Source: Crocodylus rhombifer
Lineage: Eukaryota; Chordata; Crocodylia; Crocodylidae
Length of the DNA: 64,000 nucleotides
Reading direction: 5' to 3'
Assembly (NCBI GenBank): GCA_038503035.1
Contig: JAVSML010000049.1
Coordinates: forward strand, 558,001 to 622,000
Under the pieces are notes generated by a model. The model did not search any database. It was not told the origin of the DNA and worked only from the letters and a program-made list of their open reading frames with translations. Of this stretch, positions 37,086 to 49,739 are shown piece after piece (the first letter of the stretch is position 1; each line of letters opens with the position of its first letter). The position numbers were made by a program, and so were the translations under genes.

Positions 37086-37654
37086 GGGACAGACATTATA
37101 CATATACTGGTTTAAGTGATCAGAAATTGGTTTAAATTGGATTATTCCCCCCACCCCTCTGCCTTACACCTCTCAGCATTAGCTAGCAGACCACATGCTG
37201 GCTACAGTCCCTGCTGTGGGAGACAACAAAGGCAGACAGGCTTTTTGGATCTAATCTACTGCATATACCAGGAAACTGGTAATGTCCTTTCTTGGAAAAG
37301 CTGTTTAAGAAGAGCTTGAACTAATGGAGAGAGGCTTGTTTTCTTAATGGACTGATAAACACTGAATTAGGGGTCACAAACATTCCCTGCTGGGTGGCTC
37401 AGGAGAGGGAGGAACATCACAGCACTCTGCTGGGGCCTGGCCATGGCCCCTGCCCCGCCCCCAGCTGAGCATTGTGGAAGAGAAGGGAGAACCCCTGCCC
37501 CAGCTTTAAGCCTGAGCCATTGCAGGCATGTGCCTGAATTTTTTCAGTCCAGAGGTGATGTCTGTGTGGTTACAAACAGGTTCAGACTAGCCAGGTTAGA
37601 CTAGCCTGCAAAGACTGAATCAATTCTGGCTCAGCCTTTTTGAATGTCTGTCCC
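37086..37654. mobile_element. Non-autonomous DNA element (GGGACAGACATT family, copy B)
   Basis: Terminal inverted repeats: GGGACAGACATTATAC at the left and GAATGTCTGTCCC at the right, both bordered by CTA/TAG. After the left end comes TTTAAGTGATCAGAAATTGG, shared with copy C. About 570 bp, non-coding. Confidence 0.8.
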
Positions 37655-37799
37655 TAGCCATGGAGTTAGAATAATCTGGGAAGAAATTCTGGTCTACATC
37701 AGGCAGAGAAGCCTTGAACTCAAGTCTCCCTATTCCAGCCCAGTGCCCTGGCCCAAACACATTTCCAGAATCAGAAAAGCCCTCCCTAGGAAAACATGG

Positions 37800-38066
37800 A
37801 CCAATGTACACAAAGTAGTTGAAGAAAAGTTTTTGCCGGACATAAGGAAAAACTTCTTTTCTGTACAGGTAACTAGAATCTGGAACATACTTCCAGCAGA
37901 GGTGGTGCAGCCGTCATCTCTGGAAGTCTTTAAGAGGAGACTGGACAAATACATCATTGAGCCTGTTTGAGCCCCATTATCTCCTGCCCACAGCAAGGGA
38001 CTGGTCTTGATGATCTTATAGGTCCCTTCTGGTCCTTCTTTCTATGATTCTATGATTCTATGAATG
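37800..38066 (+). mobile_element. CR1 3' end with octamer tail
   Basis: The translation ends with EEKFLPDIRKNFFSVQVTR and IWNILPAEVVQ, the C-terminus of CR1 ORF2 in one open frame. It is followed by the 3' UTR (GGTCTTGATGATCTTATAGG) and a tail of ATTCTATG units at about 38041-38066. This is one of the better preserved CR1 fragments here, but it holds only the last 60 or so codons. Confidence 0.95.
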
Positions 38067-41000
38067 AGTTGCATTCCTCTGCTCATAACTAAGTCAAAAA
38101 GATTATCCAGAAAATAGAATATCTCCTATTTCCAGGACTCAATTACATTCCTGGAAAGGATTATTTCCCAAATATGCTAATAAACTAAAAGGTTGTGACC
38201 AAAACCTCAACAGATAGATCTTGTGGAAAAGCTCTCTTTTACCAGTGGGGGCAAAATTCTATTCAGATATGCATCAGTGTTCTCAGGTGCAGTACGTTGC
38301 TCTTTTACATAATTTGCAGAGCTCCCATCAATGTCAATACATTAAAAATATGCTTGTCATCAATGGAAGATCTGAGCTGTAGGAGCAGAAATAGCACATT
38401 ACTTAAACTGGATGCTACAATGTGGATCTGTGAAAAAGAATGTTATTTTAAAATGAAATGTGAAGATCATTTGAATGGTTTGCAACCCAAAGCGAATTAG
38501 CCTGTTTCAATATTCAGGTACATTAATACTAAGTTGTTCTAACATGCCTAATATGATATCTCCTAAATATATTCATAGAAGTACAATCACTAGAGGCACC
38601 AGATGCCAAAAAATATTTATTTTAGAGCATTATGATTTTCACAAGTGTTACATGAAATGCCTCATACAAATCCCAAGAACTACAGAATAATGCGAAATGG
38701 TTACTAACCATACAATAAATTGTCTCAGGGATGAACATTCCATATTTTCATCATTATGTACATGGATTTACAAGAGGACATTTCCACTGGTTAATTTAAG
38801 CTTTAAACATTCTGGTTGGCTTCAGAGAAACAGTTTTTAAAAAATATATATATTTTTTCTAAAAAGGCCTTTTAAAGCATAGCTTTTGAATCCAATTTTG
38901 ACCTGAAATGCATCAAGATATTAATCCAGAAAGAAAAGTGCAGCTAGACTTTGAGCATGAACATATATATTACATTTTTTATTTTGAAAAGAAATGTAAT
39001 ATACTCTCTGAACCAGCTGAAAAACTAAATCTATTAGGTGCAATGCCTTGGACATATGCTATGTTATTTTCAGAAGTGAATGTATTTTCCTTTGAATTTT
39101 AAAATAATTTAACCTCATCATTTCCCATTCAATTGAAGTCTTGAAGAATTTTAGGTACTCCAGATTTCCCTGAGAAGGTCAAGACTGTGTGCTGAGAGTG
39201 TATTAATGTATAGAAGAAAGAAAAGGGCTGTACAATAGTCTAGATATACCAGAGAAGCTTTTTTAGAACTGAGCATCATCTATCCTGGGATTTTAAAGGA
39301 GTAATTCTAAATTATGGTGGGGGAGGAGAGACATACTGTACAACTTGCATTCAGTATTGTCAACCTGTGAACTATTAGTAAAACTTAGAATATGATTATA
39401 ATTAAATTCTTGTTTTTTCATTAAAACATTCAACATTTTATTCTAAAATCTTGTTTAGACCAAAAAGAATACTACAGATTTGCTGTAGGAATTTGGGATT
39501 CTCCCTAATGTCCCATAAGTTTCAGGTCATTCTTCATAGCAAGAATGCTGCTGCACATCTAGCTGCATGACTGCACTTTCTAAATACTACATTATAAACT
39601 ATTCTCTGCAGGTACTCCTGACAAAATCTCTGAAACCTACAAATGTGTTCATATAGGAATTTAAATATTCAACCCAATATTGATAAGCCATGGCTATTCT
39701 CTGCCTGAAGTATTCAGCCAATAGACATTTATTGAAAAGTTAACTCCAGAAGATCATGTTTCTATGAGTTTCCATTGTAGAAAATAAAAACAATAAACTT
39801 ACATGTCAGAAACAAATGCTTATAGAACTTTCTTGCCACCTTGCCATTCTAAAAACCCAAGCTTTCCTAAGAACCAAATGAACCCTCTTAAAACTAGAAG
39901 GTTGGCCTATATTTGCAAATTAATTTGGATTAAGATGAGGTTTGGATTTAAAGTGCAGTAGCTATTCCTGAATAATTCCAGCTGTGGCCAAGCCCTAAAA
40001 CAGTTATCACACCTAAGACTGCACCAATAAATGTTTTAACTGCAACTTCCACAACTAAAACAGTTTTAAAATGAGCTTCTGTAAGTAAAATATAATGGCA
40101 ACTCCAACTCTGAAATACAGTCAGCCATACAGGTGCTGGATGACAGTGCTATGATGTGCAATGAGAAAAACTATTAAGTGAATTCCAGTGGCTTCCAGTC
40201 AGAAGAAACTGGAAACATCAGAGAGTAGTCTGAACTCTTCATTTTACTTCAAATAGAAAATGAGATGCGTATCATTCCTAGCAACAAGAGGCAAAAGACT
40301 TACTAGCTAGGATACTACCAGGGTTTTTTTCATATGTAGATTACAGAACATTTTACAAAGATGGATAAGCATTATTAAAACCTTTAGCGCCTACTCCAGG
40401 AAGGGACTAAGAAATGATGCAGGTAAACAACAGATCTTAATAAATGTGATTTTCCCCAATGTCTTTGCTTTCTGAAGTAACTCCCAGAAAGCTGGTTGCA
40501 ATTTTTCAGGTTTCGAAAAGTCCTGAGAAATTCAGGCAAGAAAAAGTAAGTGATGTTTTCTTCCTCGCACCCCGCTCAACACTGTGCAAGACAACTATTC
40601 TTGTCAAAATTCAAAATATCTATTTATTCATTTAAGGGTACCCTAAATCCAGAGAGTACAAGAAAAGCAAATTTCACTTTCAGCAAATGAAAATAAATTG
40701 CAAGTTGTTCACTTGTACTGTAGTGCGATGCTTAGCTAACATCATTCCAATGTGCACCCTAGCTCATGCTTCTGAATAATCTAGGGAGAGAATAAAAAGC
40801 ATGGAGATTTCTTGAGATGCTTTTTTACTTTCCATTCAAGAGATCAACATTTCAGGGACAAAATAACCTCCACATGGCTATCAAAGGATTTGTTCTATAT
40901 TTTTATGGGATACGGGTAAATTTAGAAAAACAGCATAAAAGCTGAGAAGTTCATTCCACTCATCACTGTTAAATCCCTGAATTATCAAAATCATATCATA

Positions 41001-41736
41001 AGCAATGCTCAATTTTATTTGCTTGGATTTTATCCCACAACAAGCCCACTGACGAAGGAGTTCAACTTTTCATTGCAGAAAGCAGGTGCAAAAATTAACG
41101 GGTTCAAAGAAGCAATTCACACTGCAAATGCCATCCATCAAGCATTTAAAAGGAGTCTAATTAATAAAAGCTGCTTCCAATGGCAAGATTCACTTATTAT
41201 TTTTTACACAATACATAAGAGAAGAGCAAAATATCTGGCTACTCTTATTTTGTTGCTTTGTATTGTTGGCAGCATTTTATGTCAAATCAGTTTTGCTATT
41301 GACAATGTACCTGGCTATTTGTTAGTATCAGCAATAAAAACATCTACTGGAGTTAGTACAAGATTAGCCTTGGACATGTGTAACCCATATCAGCTGACTA
41401 CAGTCTGGAAATGTAACCTACACCAGATGACCATTTTTGTGACACACATTTATTACAATAAGGAGAAAAAGATATTTTTAAGTGATCGGAAAACACTGTT
41501 GTAAACCATAAAAACTCAGAGGGACTCAAGAGTGGATGACATATCTCAAACTGTTTCTAAACCATTTTTCAAAACTCACTACAACAGAGAAAGAAGTCAG
41601 AGAAGAAAACCAATAGATGAGTAAGCTGTGTTTAAAAAGGCATATCTAGGAAGTCACTGTAAGAAAAAAGATAAAAACTCAGAAAAGCAAGCCAGAAAAC
41701 AACAGCAGAAAGAGAAACACTGACTGAGAAATTTAC

Positions 41737-41802
41737 CTGAAGTGTTTCTAGTCCTTTCACCATACTGAATGCATTTGAAATGCATGCACCACTGCTTGAC
41801 AT
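41737..41802 (-). CDS. Possible internal exon (low confidence)
   Basis: A minus-strand open stretch reads MSSSGACISNAFSMVKG then LETLQ and stops at CAG|GTAAAT, a good donor, with AG directly before the ATG as a weak acceptor (no strong pyrimidine tract). It ends on a complete codon, as needed for the exon at 35529, and if it starts at that ATG it also matches the phase of the first exon at 46281-46264. It could equally be a chance 22-codon frame, or a separate start exon. Confidence 0.3.
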
Positions 41803-44800
41803 CTCTGGTTTAAATATAACACTATAACATATAACTATATAACATTTCTTTTACTCGAATGCAGTGTATTTCAAACTGCATTCCTTGCAACCCTGGGGTT
41901 CGGCAATAGGTCCTCATGGGTTTCACAAAGAGCTTGGGAGCCAGGAGGTGGCAGGCCGCTAGTGTCCAGTCAGGCTGGGTCACCTGGCTCTGTGAGCTGA
42001 CCCAGAGCCCACAGCCAGGGGTGCATGCGATATGAAAGGGTTCCGTGACTTCAGAAAGTTTGAAAACCACTGTTTTACAGAATATATTTTTGCCATAACA
42101 GCAAACATTGGTTCTGGGTAAAATGTAATCTGGTTCAGAGGGCCATACCTCTGTTGTTGAGACTTGTGCAACAAAGCCTGAGAATTTGTGGTCTCAGATG
42201 ATATCAAAGAGATTTTGATTAGTTTGTGCCTACATTTATACTTATACTTGGTCATAGTTGTGTCTATCCTGTGTGTACCATTAACAGAAGAAAGAAAATC
42301 TTTTAGATCAAGGATGTCTACTAGTTTTAGAAGGGTAAGTTTAATTTTTTGTTAGATACCGAAATATAGGATCGCTTCCACACCACAAAGATAACTACTC
42401 ATGGAACACAGTAGATTCAAACAGAGTACCATGTTCCATATAATACACTTCTAACAAGTGAAATAAATCATCTCTTAAATACCATCATAGATATAGGGCT
42501 AACATTAGCTTTCTACTGTGGTGGTCCCCAGACCTCTGTTTTATCAAGCATTCTTAAATGAACTAATTAATTGTGGTGATGAAGTGAAGCAGTTAATGTG
42601 GACCATCTTGTTCATGCAGTAAAACTGAAGCAGCTGCTTTTGTTTGACTAATGTAGTTTGAAAGAGCCCCCTGATGGTAAAGACTAGAAAAACAAGGGAT
42701 ATTTCAGTGTTCTTTCTATTACAAAAATTACTCATAGGATTATAACAGTATAACAGTCATAAAAGGAAATTGCTTTGACTTCATGTAATTGCAAAGGGGG
42801 GAAATGTTCATGATTATTAAAGATAAGTGGACAATATAATTTTGTCACTTTTCTTAAAACCAATAAAAACCCTAAACCTATAAAATCATTCTACTGATTA
42901 TTCTAATACCTGAATAACTGAATCCTAATAAAGCTCTCCATTAAGTCGAAATTCAATCATTAAGACTGTATTTATTAATCCCTTCTAATAAACATTACTG
43001 AAAAATACACTATCGAAATAAAATGCTGGAACTGTGATGAGAAGTACTAAATCTACCAAGTGAACCCTGTAAAAAAGGCCTGATGCTATATAGTGTTAAG
43101 TTTCAGTGGAAAGTGCATGCTTTCATTGAAGCTCTCTGATTCACAGGATGACCACTTCCCTTTGTAAAGCTCAGGTTTTATTCTGATAACAAAAGTTCTA
43201 GTAGCTTACTTTAAACAGGGTGAAGGACATGATTAGAATAAAATTACACCTGAACTGACCTTGGTGGGAATTACGGGTGTTCAGCACTGTGCAGATTAAA
43301 GCCCTGATTTGACAGCTTTCTGTCTTCCACACTTCTCATGGCCCCCATTAAGTTCCATCCAACTTTCTAATAGGTAGAAGTAAAATCCCAGCTCTGCTGA
43401 AGTCACTAGGGATTCAACCATTGAATTAAATGGGTCTAAGATGCCAACCTTATATGTTTTGGTTCTTATTAAGTATGAGGGGGAGCATTCTCTTCTTGAA
43501 CATGTAAAACAGTCTGTTTGTTGGTTCCTAAGTACTTGCTTAAAGCAGGTTTCACGCTACAATTAATTTGAAATCATATCAGCTATTGACATTAACTTCA
43601 AATGGGGACTAGAAATGGTAAGATTCTAGCCAGCAGGTATGTCCTAAATTTTTCTAATGAAAAGTAGGTGTATTGTCTGGTAAGTACCATTTTATAATAC
43701 CAAAAAAGGCTAAAAATAATCTCAAAAAGAATTGGTTACTACACCTGAAAGTACTAGTCCATTTTGCATTGAGCTGAATAATGGCAACGTAACGCATGCG
43801 TCCTTTAGCCTAGGAATATGACAGCAGATGAGACAGAGGTCTAACCACTGCATTCAAAATTAAGTTTCCAGTCTCTAGGGTTCTTTGTCATAAAATCATT
43901 AACAATTATAAGCCACATGCAGAATAATTCAAAGAGCATATACAATGACTCACGGACCCCAAATCTTTTTGAATTATAAGTAATAACATCTAGGGTCTAG
44001 TGGTTGATTTAAAATACTAATTTAAAAATCCTGGTAAAATATAAACTCAGTTATGGAACTAAATGCTTAGTGTAAACGTGGAAATGATTTCAAAATTATG
44101 AGTGTGTATGTGTATCTGCACAAGAGTGTGCATGTGTGTGAGCCTATGTCTTTTAGTTAAGAATTGCTATGGTGCTGAAAATACAAAAATATAAGCTTTC
44201 TACTATTCCCAATGTGTCCTAGAAATTTTCCAAGAACTCAAAGACTGAAAAGAAACTAAAAGGCCAGACAGCTGCATATTACAGATATTTTGCATGAATT
44301 TCCTTTGAAAATAATTTCAACATCTGTAGTATGCCACAATCATTTCTTAAAATGAATCCATTGCAGCTAATGCGCTCCCATGACACATTCTAGGCTATAG
44401 TACAAAAGATTAAGCTATTTGAGAAAAATAACCCACACCAAAGCCATCCGTAATCTACACTTGGATTACTTCTCACACTCAAGGAAACCTTTGGATTCAA
44501 AACATGAAATTCCAACCATGTATGACACAAATGATTTGAAGTATTGGATTTCTTAGAGTACTGTCAGTACTCCAGTTTGGAAGCTATCCTGCTGCATAGA
44601 AAACTAAGTAAGAAAAAAACAAAAACAGCCCCAACATTTTAGAAAGGGCCCTTCAATGTCCCAGTCCTGTTCAAGAGCATGTACAACACACAGCCATTTA
44701 AACCTAGTGAAGCCCTCAGGTTTTTTTCAGTGCTTCAGTTTGGAAGCATGTTAAACGCCACTTGCTTCCAAGACAGATTAAACCCAATTTAAACCTGCGA

Positions 44801-44934
44801 TGTCATAAAACAAGCAAAAAAAAAGGGAAACAATTTTTAATGTTAAAAACCACCTAAAGCTAGGAAAGCGGGCTGCCCTGGCATGGTGGTAGCGGTCACA
44901 TGATGGAAAAAGTCCGTGTGTATGTAAAGACCTA

Positions 44935-45130
44935 TCTATCTAGATACAGGTATACACACACACACTATCTAGATAGTAGGTTTTTCATACATACATACAT
45001 CTATGATACATATATGTATACATGTATGTGGGCATGTATGTGTGCATGAAGCAACCTACTAGACAGATAGGATGGAAAGAATGGAATAGGTAGCGTTTTC
45101 ATCCATGCACACACACGTGTATGCACACAC
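44935..45130. repeat. Dinucleotide/tetranucleotide-rich alternating tract
   Basis: Contains CTATCTATCTAGATAC, ACACACACACAC, ACATACATACATC, then ATGTATACATGTATGTG and CACACACACGTGTATGC stretches. It lies just outside the CpG island. Confidence 0.75.
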
Positions 45131-46263
45131 AATGTGGATGTACACCCGTATCCCACACTTAGAGAGGCGATTACTACTAAAAACGAGGGTAATAGCATTG
45201 CACAGATTAAGACCGTAGGTAAAAACCTGGATAGCGGGAGAAATAAAATGCAGCCTCATCTTATTGCCTAGAATTCAGTCGATTGTCTCCTCCTTGAAAA
45301 CTGGGCAGGAGGAACTGCCCCGGGGAATCAGACGGACCGGGTCTGGTCCCCATGACACGGGTGCTGTTGCGAGCAGCTGCACACCCCGCTCCCAACCGAA
45401 CCAACGGGGCTGTAAAGGGCGCCCGGAGGTGGCCAACTTCGGGCCGAGCAGGGAGGAGAGGCGCTGTCCTGCTGCGCCGCTACAGGCTCCCTGCACCGGG
45501 CGGCTGCAGACCCCGGCGCCCGAGCGGAGGCTCGGCTCGTCCCGCGCCCCCGGAGGGAGGCGGCGAGCCCCGGGTGCCGCAGCCTCCCGCCGCGCTCGGC
45601 CCGCGGCCCGGGCACTCCGGAGCCTCGCCGGCCGCTGCACACCTGCGGAGGGGAGGGACACCTCGGTCCCGGCCCCGGCCCGGCTCCGACTCCGACTCCC
45701 GGCTCGGGAGCAGCCCTCTCGGAGCAACTCATTCCCACCTGGAGCCGGCAATGCCTCGCGCCCCGCTCTGCCGCCATCGCAGCACAAGTCCGCGAGAAGT
45801 TTCCGGCCACCCGAGCGCTCCCGCAGCGCCGCTGCCCACGGGGCTGCCCCCGAGCCGCCGCAGCGCGCTCCAGCTTCACCCCCCCCCGGCCCGCGGCCTC
45901 TCCCCGGCTTCGCCCTCACGCAGCGCGGAGAAACGCGCATCCCGCCGCGCTCCGGCTGCCGGGCACCGGGACGGGAGGGCGCTGCCTCCCCCCACATCTC
46001 GGCCCTACGGGAGGCTGCGGGCTCCGCGCCTTCCGCACCCCGCCAGGACCCCACCGCAGCCGCAGCGTCCCGGCACCTCCCGGCCGCCGAGCCCGGCTCC
46101 TCGGAGCACCTGCTGCTGCTGCTGCCCGCCCGCAAGCTCCGGAGAGCGGCATGCAGCGACCCGCGGCATCGTCCCCCGCCCCGTCCTCGTGCCCGTGCCT
46201 CGGACTTCGCCACCCGAGCGCGGCTGCGCCGGGGCAGGACGAGCGGTGCCGGCGACTGCTTAC

Positions 46264-46281
46264 CTTTCTCAGCGCTGACAT
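46264..46281 (-). CDS. First coding exon of a minus-strand gene (starts MSALRK)
   Basis: Inside the CpG island the minus strand reads ATG TCA GCG CTG AGA AAG followed directly by GTAAGC, an excellent splice donor, so the exon ends on a complete codon. The context before the ATG (CACTAGG) is acceptable. The protein is not recognised from six residues. Downstream exons must lie at lower coordinates; the exons at 35529-35451 and 35084-34722 are on the right strand and compatible, but linkage needs transcript data. The divergent partner is at 46580. Confidence 0.55.
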
Positions 46282-46579
46282 CCTAGTGCATTATTCCCGC
46301 GGCGGGGCAGGGGCGGGGGCGAGCGGCGGCGGGAGCAGCAAGGCGTGCGCAGCATGACCCGACCCTGCGGGCTCCGCGCCGCTCGCTGCTCCCCGCGCGA
46401 GGCTGCAGCTGCCGAGCGCTCCCAACCGCCGCTCGCTCCGCGCAGCCGCGCTCCTCGCCCGCCCCCGGCCCGCCCCTGCCGCCGCCGCCCAATGCGGAGC
46501 CCGCGCCGGGCCCAGGAAGCCGGGCGGGCGGGCGCGTGCGGCGGCGGCGGAGGTGGCGGTGGCGGGTCCTGTGCTGGCC

Positions 46580-46601
46580 ATGGCGCTGAGCAGGAGGGAA
46601 G
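46580..46601 (+). CDS. First coding exon of a plus-strand gene (starts MALSRRE)
   Basis: The plus strand reads GGCC ATG GCG CTG AGC AGG AGG GAA G followed by GTGAGG, a good donor. The start context GGCCATGG is close to the ideal vertebrate initiation context. The exon ends one base into a codon, so the next exon should begin with two bases. The gene is not recognised. The rest must lie at higher coordinates, probably mostly beyond this window; a weak candidate second exon is at 51394. Confidence 0.55.
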
Positions 46602-46960
46602 GTGAGGCCCGGCCCCGCTTCTCGCTCGGGGCGCAGCCGCTGCGGGGGGAGGGGAGTGAGGTCCCCCTTTGCAGTGCGGGCGGGACCTTCTGAGGGATGA
46701 GGCTCGGGGCCATCCGGCCGTCCCGCCTCTTCCCTTGTCCCCGCCTGAGCGGCCGTCCCGGGCACCCCTCCCGCGCGCTGGTGGCGGGCGCCTCCCTGAA
46801 GTTTCTTCCTGGCTCAGCCCGTCCCACAACTGCGCCGCCTCCGCGCCTGGTCCGTGCCGCCTGGAGCCCCGCTGCTCCAGGCTCTGAGGCTGCCGGGCCC
46901 GGCCTTGCCGAGCGCTGCCTTTGCCCGGTGTCCCTGTCCTCCCCTCGTGCAGCGGGAATG

Positions 46961-47689
46961 GAGGCCGGACGGGTGATAGGCGCAGGGCTGTGCCTGGAGA
47001 TGGATGGCCCGGCTGGTATGTGAGAGTGTGGCTGAACCCCCTTGGAGTTTTCAGACAGCCGGAGTATGACGCCCGCTTCCTGGCTGGTGAGGGAAAGGAG
47101 CTGTAACCAAGTCCTTTTCTGGGTGAACGGTATTGTCAGTGACAGGCTTTGGGGCTGTGGCCATGGGATATGTGGCAGCACAGACCCATCTGTGGCACCA
47201 CATGCTGCAAACGTTGGTGTTCCCCACACTGCTGCCTTGCACCATGGGGGGGAAGGGTTGACCCCAGGAGATCCTGTTGTCAAAAAAACCCTATGTCTTA
47301 AAAAATGGGGTGTACATGGCAGCAGCACATGCTGCCCAAAACTGGAGCCTGGCCAACCACAGCCACACTCCAGCTGCCAGCCAGGCTTCCAGCTGCAGGG
47401 GTGGCATTGCTGCAGCTCCCCAAAGACCCGGGGACCCCAGGTAAGGCTGCTGAGGCCAGCACAGTTGCTGAGCCCAGCCTTCCCTACCACACCTGGGGTA
47501 ACCTGCTGTCTGCCTGACGGTGCATGGCATGGGTGTTCCCGAGGAATAAGTAGCAGCACCACTGCTTCTTGTCCCTGGGCAAACAAACATCCACACTCAT
47601 GTGGACACAGCCTGAGAGGGAACACAGAGGCGGTGTTGGGTACTACTTGTTTGAAGTTTGGCTCTGTAGTAGGTAGGTAGATGTGGCTC
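46961..47689. other. Intronic stretch, moderately GC-rich
   Basis: Downstream shoulder of the CpG island. The long minus-strand frame running through 46291-47625 shows no domain and is judged an artefact of composition. Phrases near 47330-47450 look like a diverged GC-rich repeat. Confidence 0.4.
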
Positions 47690-48539
47690 TGTAGTAAATA
47701 TTTATTTACTTATTCTTTGTTTTAATTTGATTTATGTGCCACCCTTCCCCACAGAGACTTAAGACTATTTAACTTACAATAAGATAACAGAATAACTTTT
47801 ACAGAACAGGAAAGCAAAATGACTTACAAGGGAACTAAAATATTAACACAAAATGGAAACCACCTCCTCCCACAGACAGTATCTCAGCCTAATTTTTGTT
47901 TACTAAAAGTTTTCTCAGAAAGGAAGGTCTTGCTTCCAAAAGATGCCTAGACTCAGGCTGTGGTGGGCCTCAAGATGGAGAGCGTTCCAGAGCTGATGAT
48001 GGACTGCTGGTAATGACCTCCCACATGTTTTAGCCAAAGACACTTTGGCATATTGATGGTATTTGCAGGACATGGTACTCTCAGCTGACTTTTTTGATCA
48101 TGATGGGCACAGCAGAGAAGGTGGTCCCTTTAGCATGTTGAGCCCAGACCAGATCCACCCCCTTCAGAAGTTGGGCTGCCCAGTTCTGCACCAGCTGCGG
48201 CTTCTGGACCATTTTCAAAGGCAGCCAGCCCTATGTGCAGCGTATTGCAGTAGTCTGTCCTTGTGATTACAAAGGCACAGATACAGTTGACCAGGAGATG
48301 CTGATAAAGTGTTTGTATGACCTGCTGGGACAGGACATACAAACACAGGTCATACAGGTCTCAGAGGGTGATGATGATCAAGGATCCTGGTTCACCCCAA
48401 CTGAAAAAAAAAAAAGAAAACTGCAAATTCTCTGATAGACACCCAATATTTGTGATTTAAAATGAAAGACCACTAATATAGATATCAGGTGAACACAATG
48501 GTTTCTTGATACATTTACAATTTTAAAACAGTTTAGAAG

Positions 48540-49410
48540 CCTACCAGTGCCTCTGTGTGCAGGGTAGATGCGGGCTCCCCACCTTGCTGCTGTCACCTGG
48601 GGATTCTGCAGCCCAGCAGGTAGGACACAGTGCTGCAGGGCACAGTGGGGCCACACAAGGAAGCTGCTTGCCACTGCGAGCTCTGCGCTGCTCTGGTAAG
48701 GAATCCCCTGCCCACGCAGCAGCAGCAGAGGGTGGCAGCACAGGGTTGTTTTCCCCGCTTCTGTTGTGCGTGCAAGGAACACATCACCAGGGCAGTGCAG
48801 AGCTCACAGCAGCAACAAGCTTCCCTGATGTGCCCTGCAGCACCGGGTCACACCTGCTGGGCTGCCTAGGCCCTGTGGGAGGGCAGCAGGAGGGGGAGCC
48901 AAAGCCTGCAGCAGGCTGCCTGCATCCACCTCTACCCCATGCACAGATCTGGGAGGCACAGGTCCCCTCTGGGATTATATGTAGTGCTGGGGAGCCAACC
49001 CCACCCTCACCTACAGTCCCATCCCACTCCTCATTAGGGCCCTGCGGCTGTGCATTCTGGCCCTGGGCCCCAAGCCCCATGCATTGACTGGCTGGGCAGG
49101 AGCCCTAGCCCTGCCCAACTCCCTCCCTTCCTTCCTATGGGAGCCTCAATTCCCACTTCACACCCCCTAATTAACCCTTGGAAACTGCTCTCCATGCCTG
49201 GCAGCCATGTGCATATACTTGTATATGGAGCCCTCTGCTTGACTGCTCCCTTCCAGCCCCTTGCAGCCAGCCAGCCTGCACAGAGGTCTTCGCAAAACTG
49301 TAGAATCCATGAGTTCCTCCATTAAAATGAGAAATCTGCGTTTTTCTCAGATAAAGGGGGAAATCTCCATTTTCCCATGGGAAATGTTTATCACCAGGGA
49401 TCTGGGTTTT
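48540..49410. mobile_element. GC-rich insertion related to the hAT-like element at 60026
   Basis: Shares with 60026-61454 the segment around CAGATCTGGGAGGCACAGG (like CGGATCTGGGGGTGCAGG at 61017), GCAGGCTG blocks, and an end region with GAAATCTGCG, GGGGGAAATCTCCA and CATGGGAAA. The end CAGGGATCTGGGTTTTCC at about 49396 matches the terminal repeat CAGGGATCCAGGTTTTC. Orientation and exact borders are unclear. Confidence 0.5.
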
Positions 49411-49739
49411 CCAAGTGCTTGTCATCCCCTCAGGACCTTTCCAGAACTTCATTTTGTCACTTCTGGACAGATCCAAATCTAAAAGAAAGGGTCATGCAGC
49501 CTTCTCACTGGATGGAGTTAGTGAAAGGTGGTCCTGGCCACCACTGGAACCTGAAGATACAGACGCTGCAAAGGATCCAGGGAGCACCCCAAGGCTGTGA
49601 CCCTGAGTGGTGAGCAGAGGCCAGACTTTATCCATGATTGAGACTTTGGGGAAGGGGTCAGGGTCAGTCAGAAGAGAAGTAGAAATAGTCATCATAAGTA
49701 TACTTATGGCACCTTGCTCCAAATTTCTACACAATCTCA

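Larger units (their letters stand above)
38067..45289. other. Mostly unique AT-rich stretch, probably intronic
   Basis: Apart from the candidate exon at 41737-41802 no gene was supported. A degraded hAT-like end (TGAAAACCACTG) is near 42060. The plus-strand open frame at 41019-41504 (161 codons) has no recognisable domain. If the exons at 34722-35529 belong to the gene starting at 46281, this is intron. Confidence 0.4.
45290..46960. promoter_or_regulatory. CpG island, putative bidirectional promoter
   Basis: Sudden change to very high GC with abundant CG dinucleotides, in contrast to the AT-rich flanks. It contains two divergent first exons whose ATGs are 298 bp apart (46281 minus, 46580 plus). 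No TATA box was noted, as is normal for CpG-island promoters. Long open frames on both strands through the island are a side effect of the low stop-codon density. Confidence 0.85.

Noticed and set aside
42544..42735. Minus-strand open stretch after a good acceptor (TTTTTCTAG)
   Set aside because: No usable donor follows before the stop, and two frames are open equally, so it cannot be called an exon.
45264..46286. Long open frames on both strands through the CpG island (340, 312 and 308 codons)
   Set aside because: GC-rich sequence has few stop codons. The translations are Arg/Ala/Pro/Gly-rich without domains, and the strong splice donors inside argue for short first exons instead.
46291..47625. 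444-codon minus-strand frame
   Set aside because: It runs through the promoter and the plus-strand first exon with low-complexity composition at one end. No domain and no conserved-looking segments.
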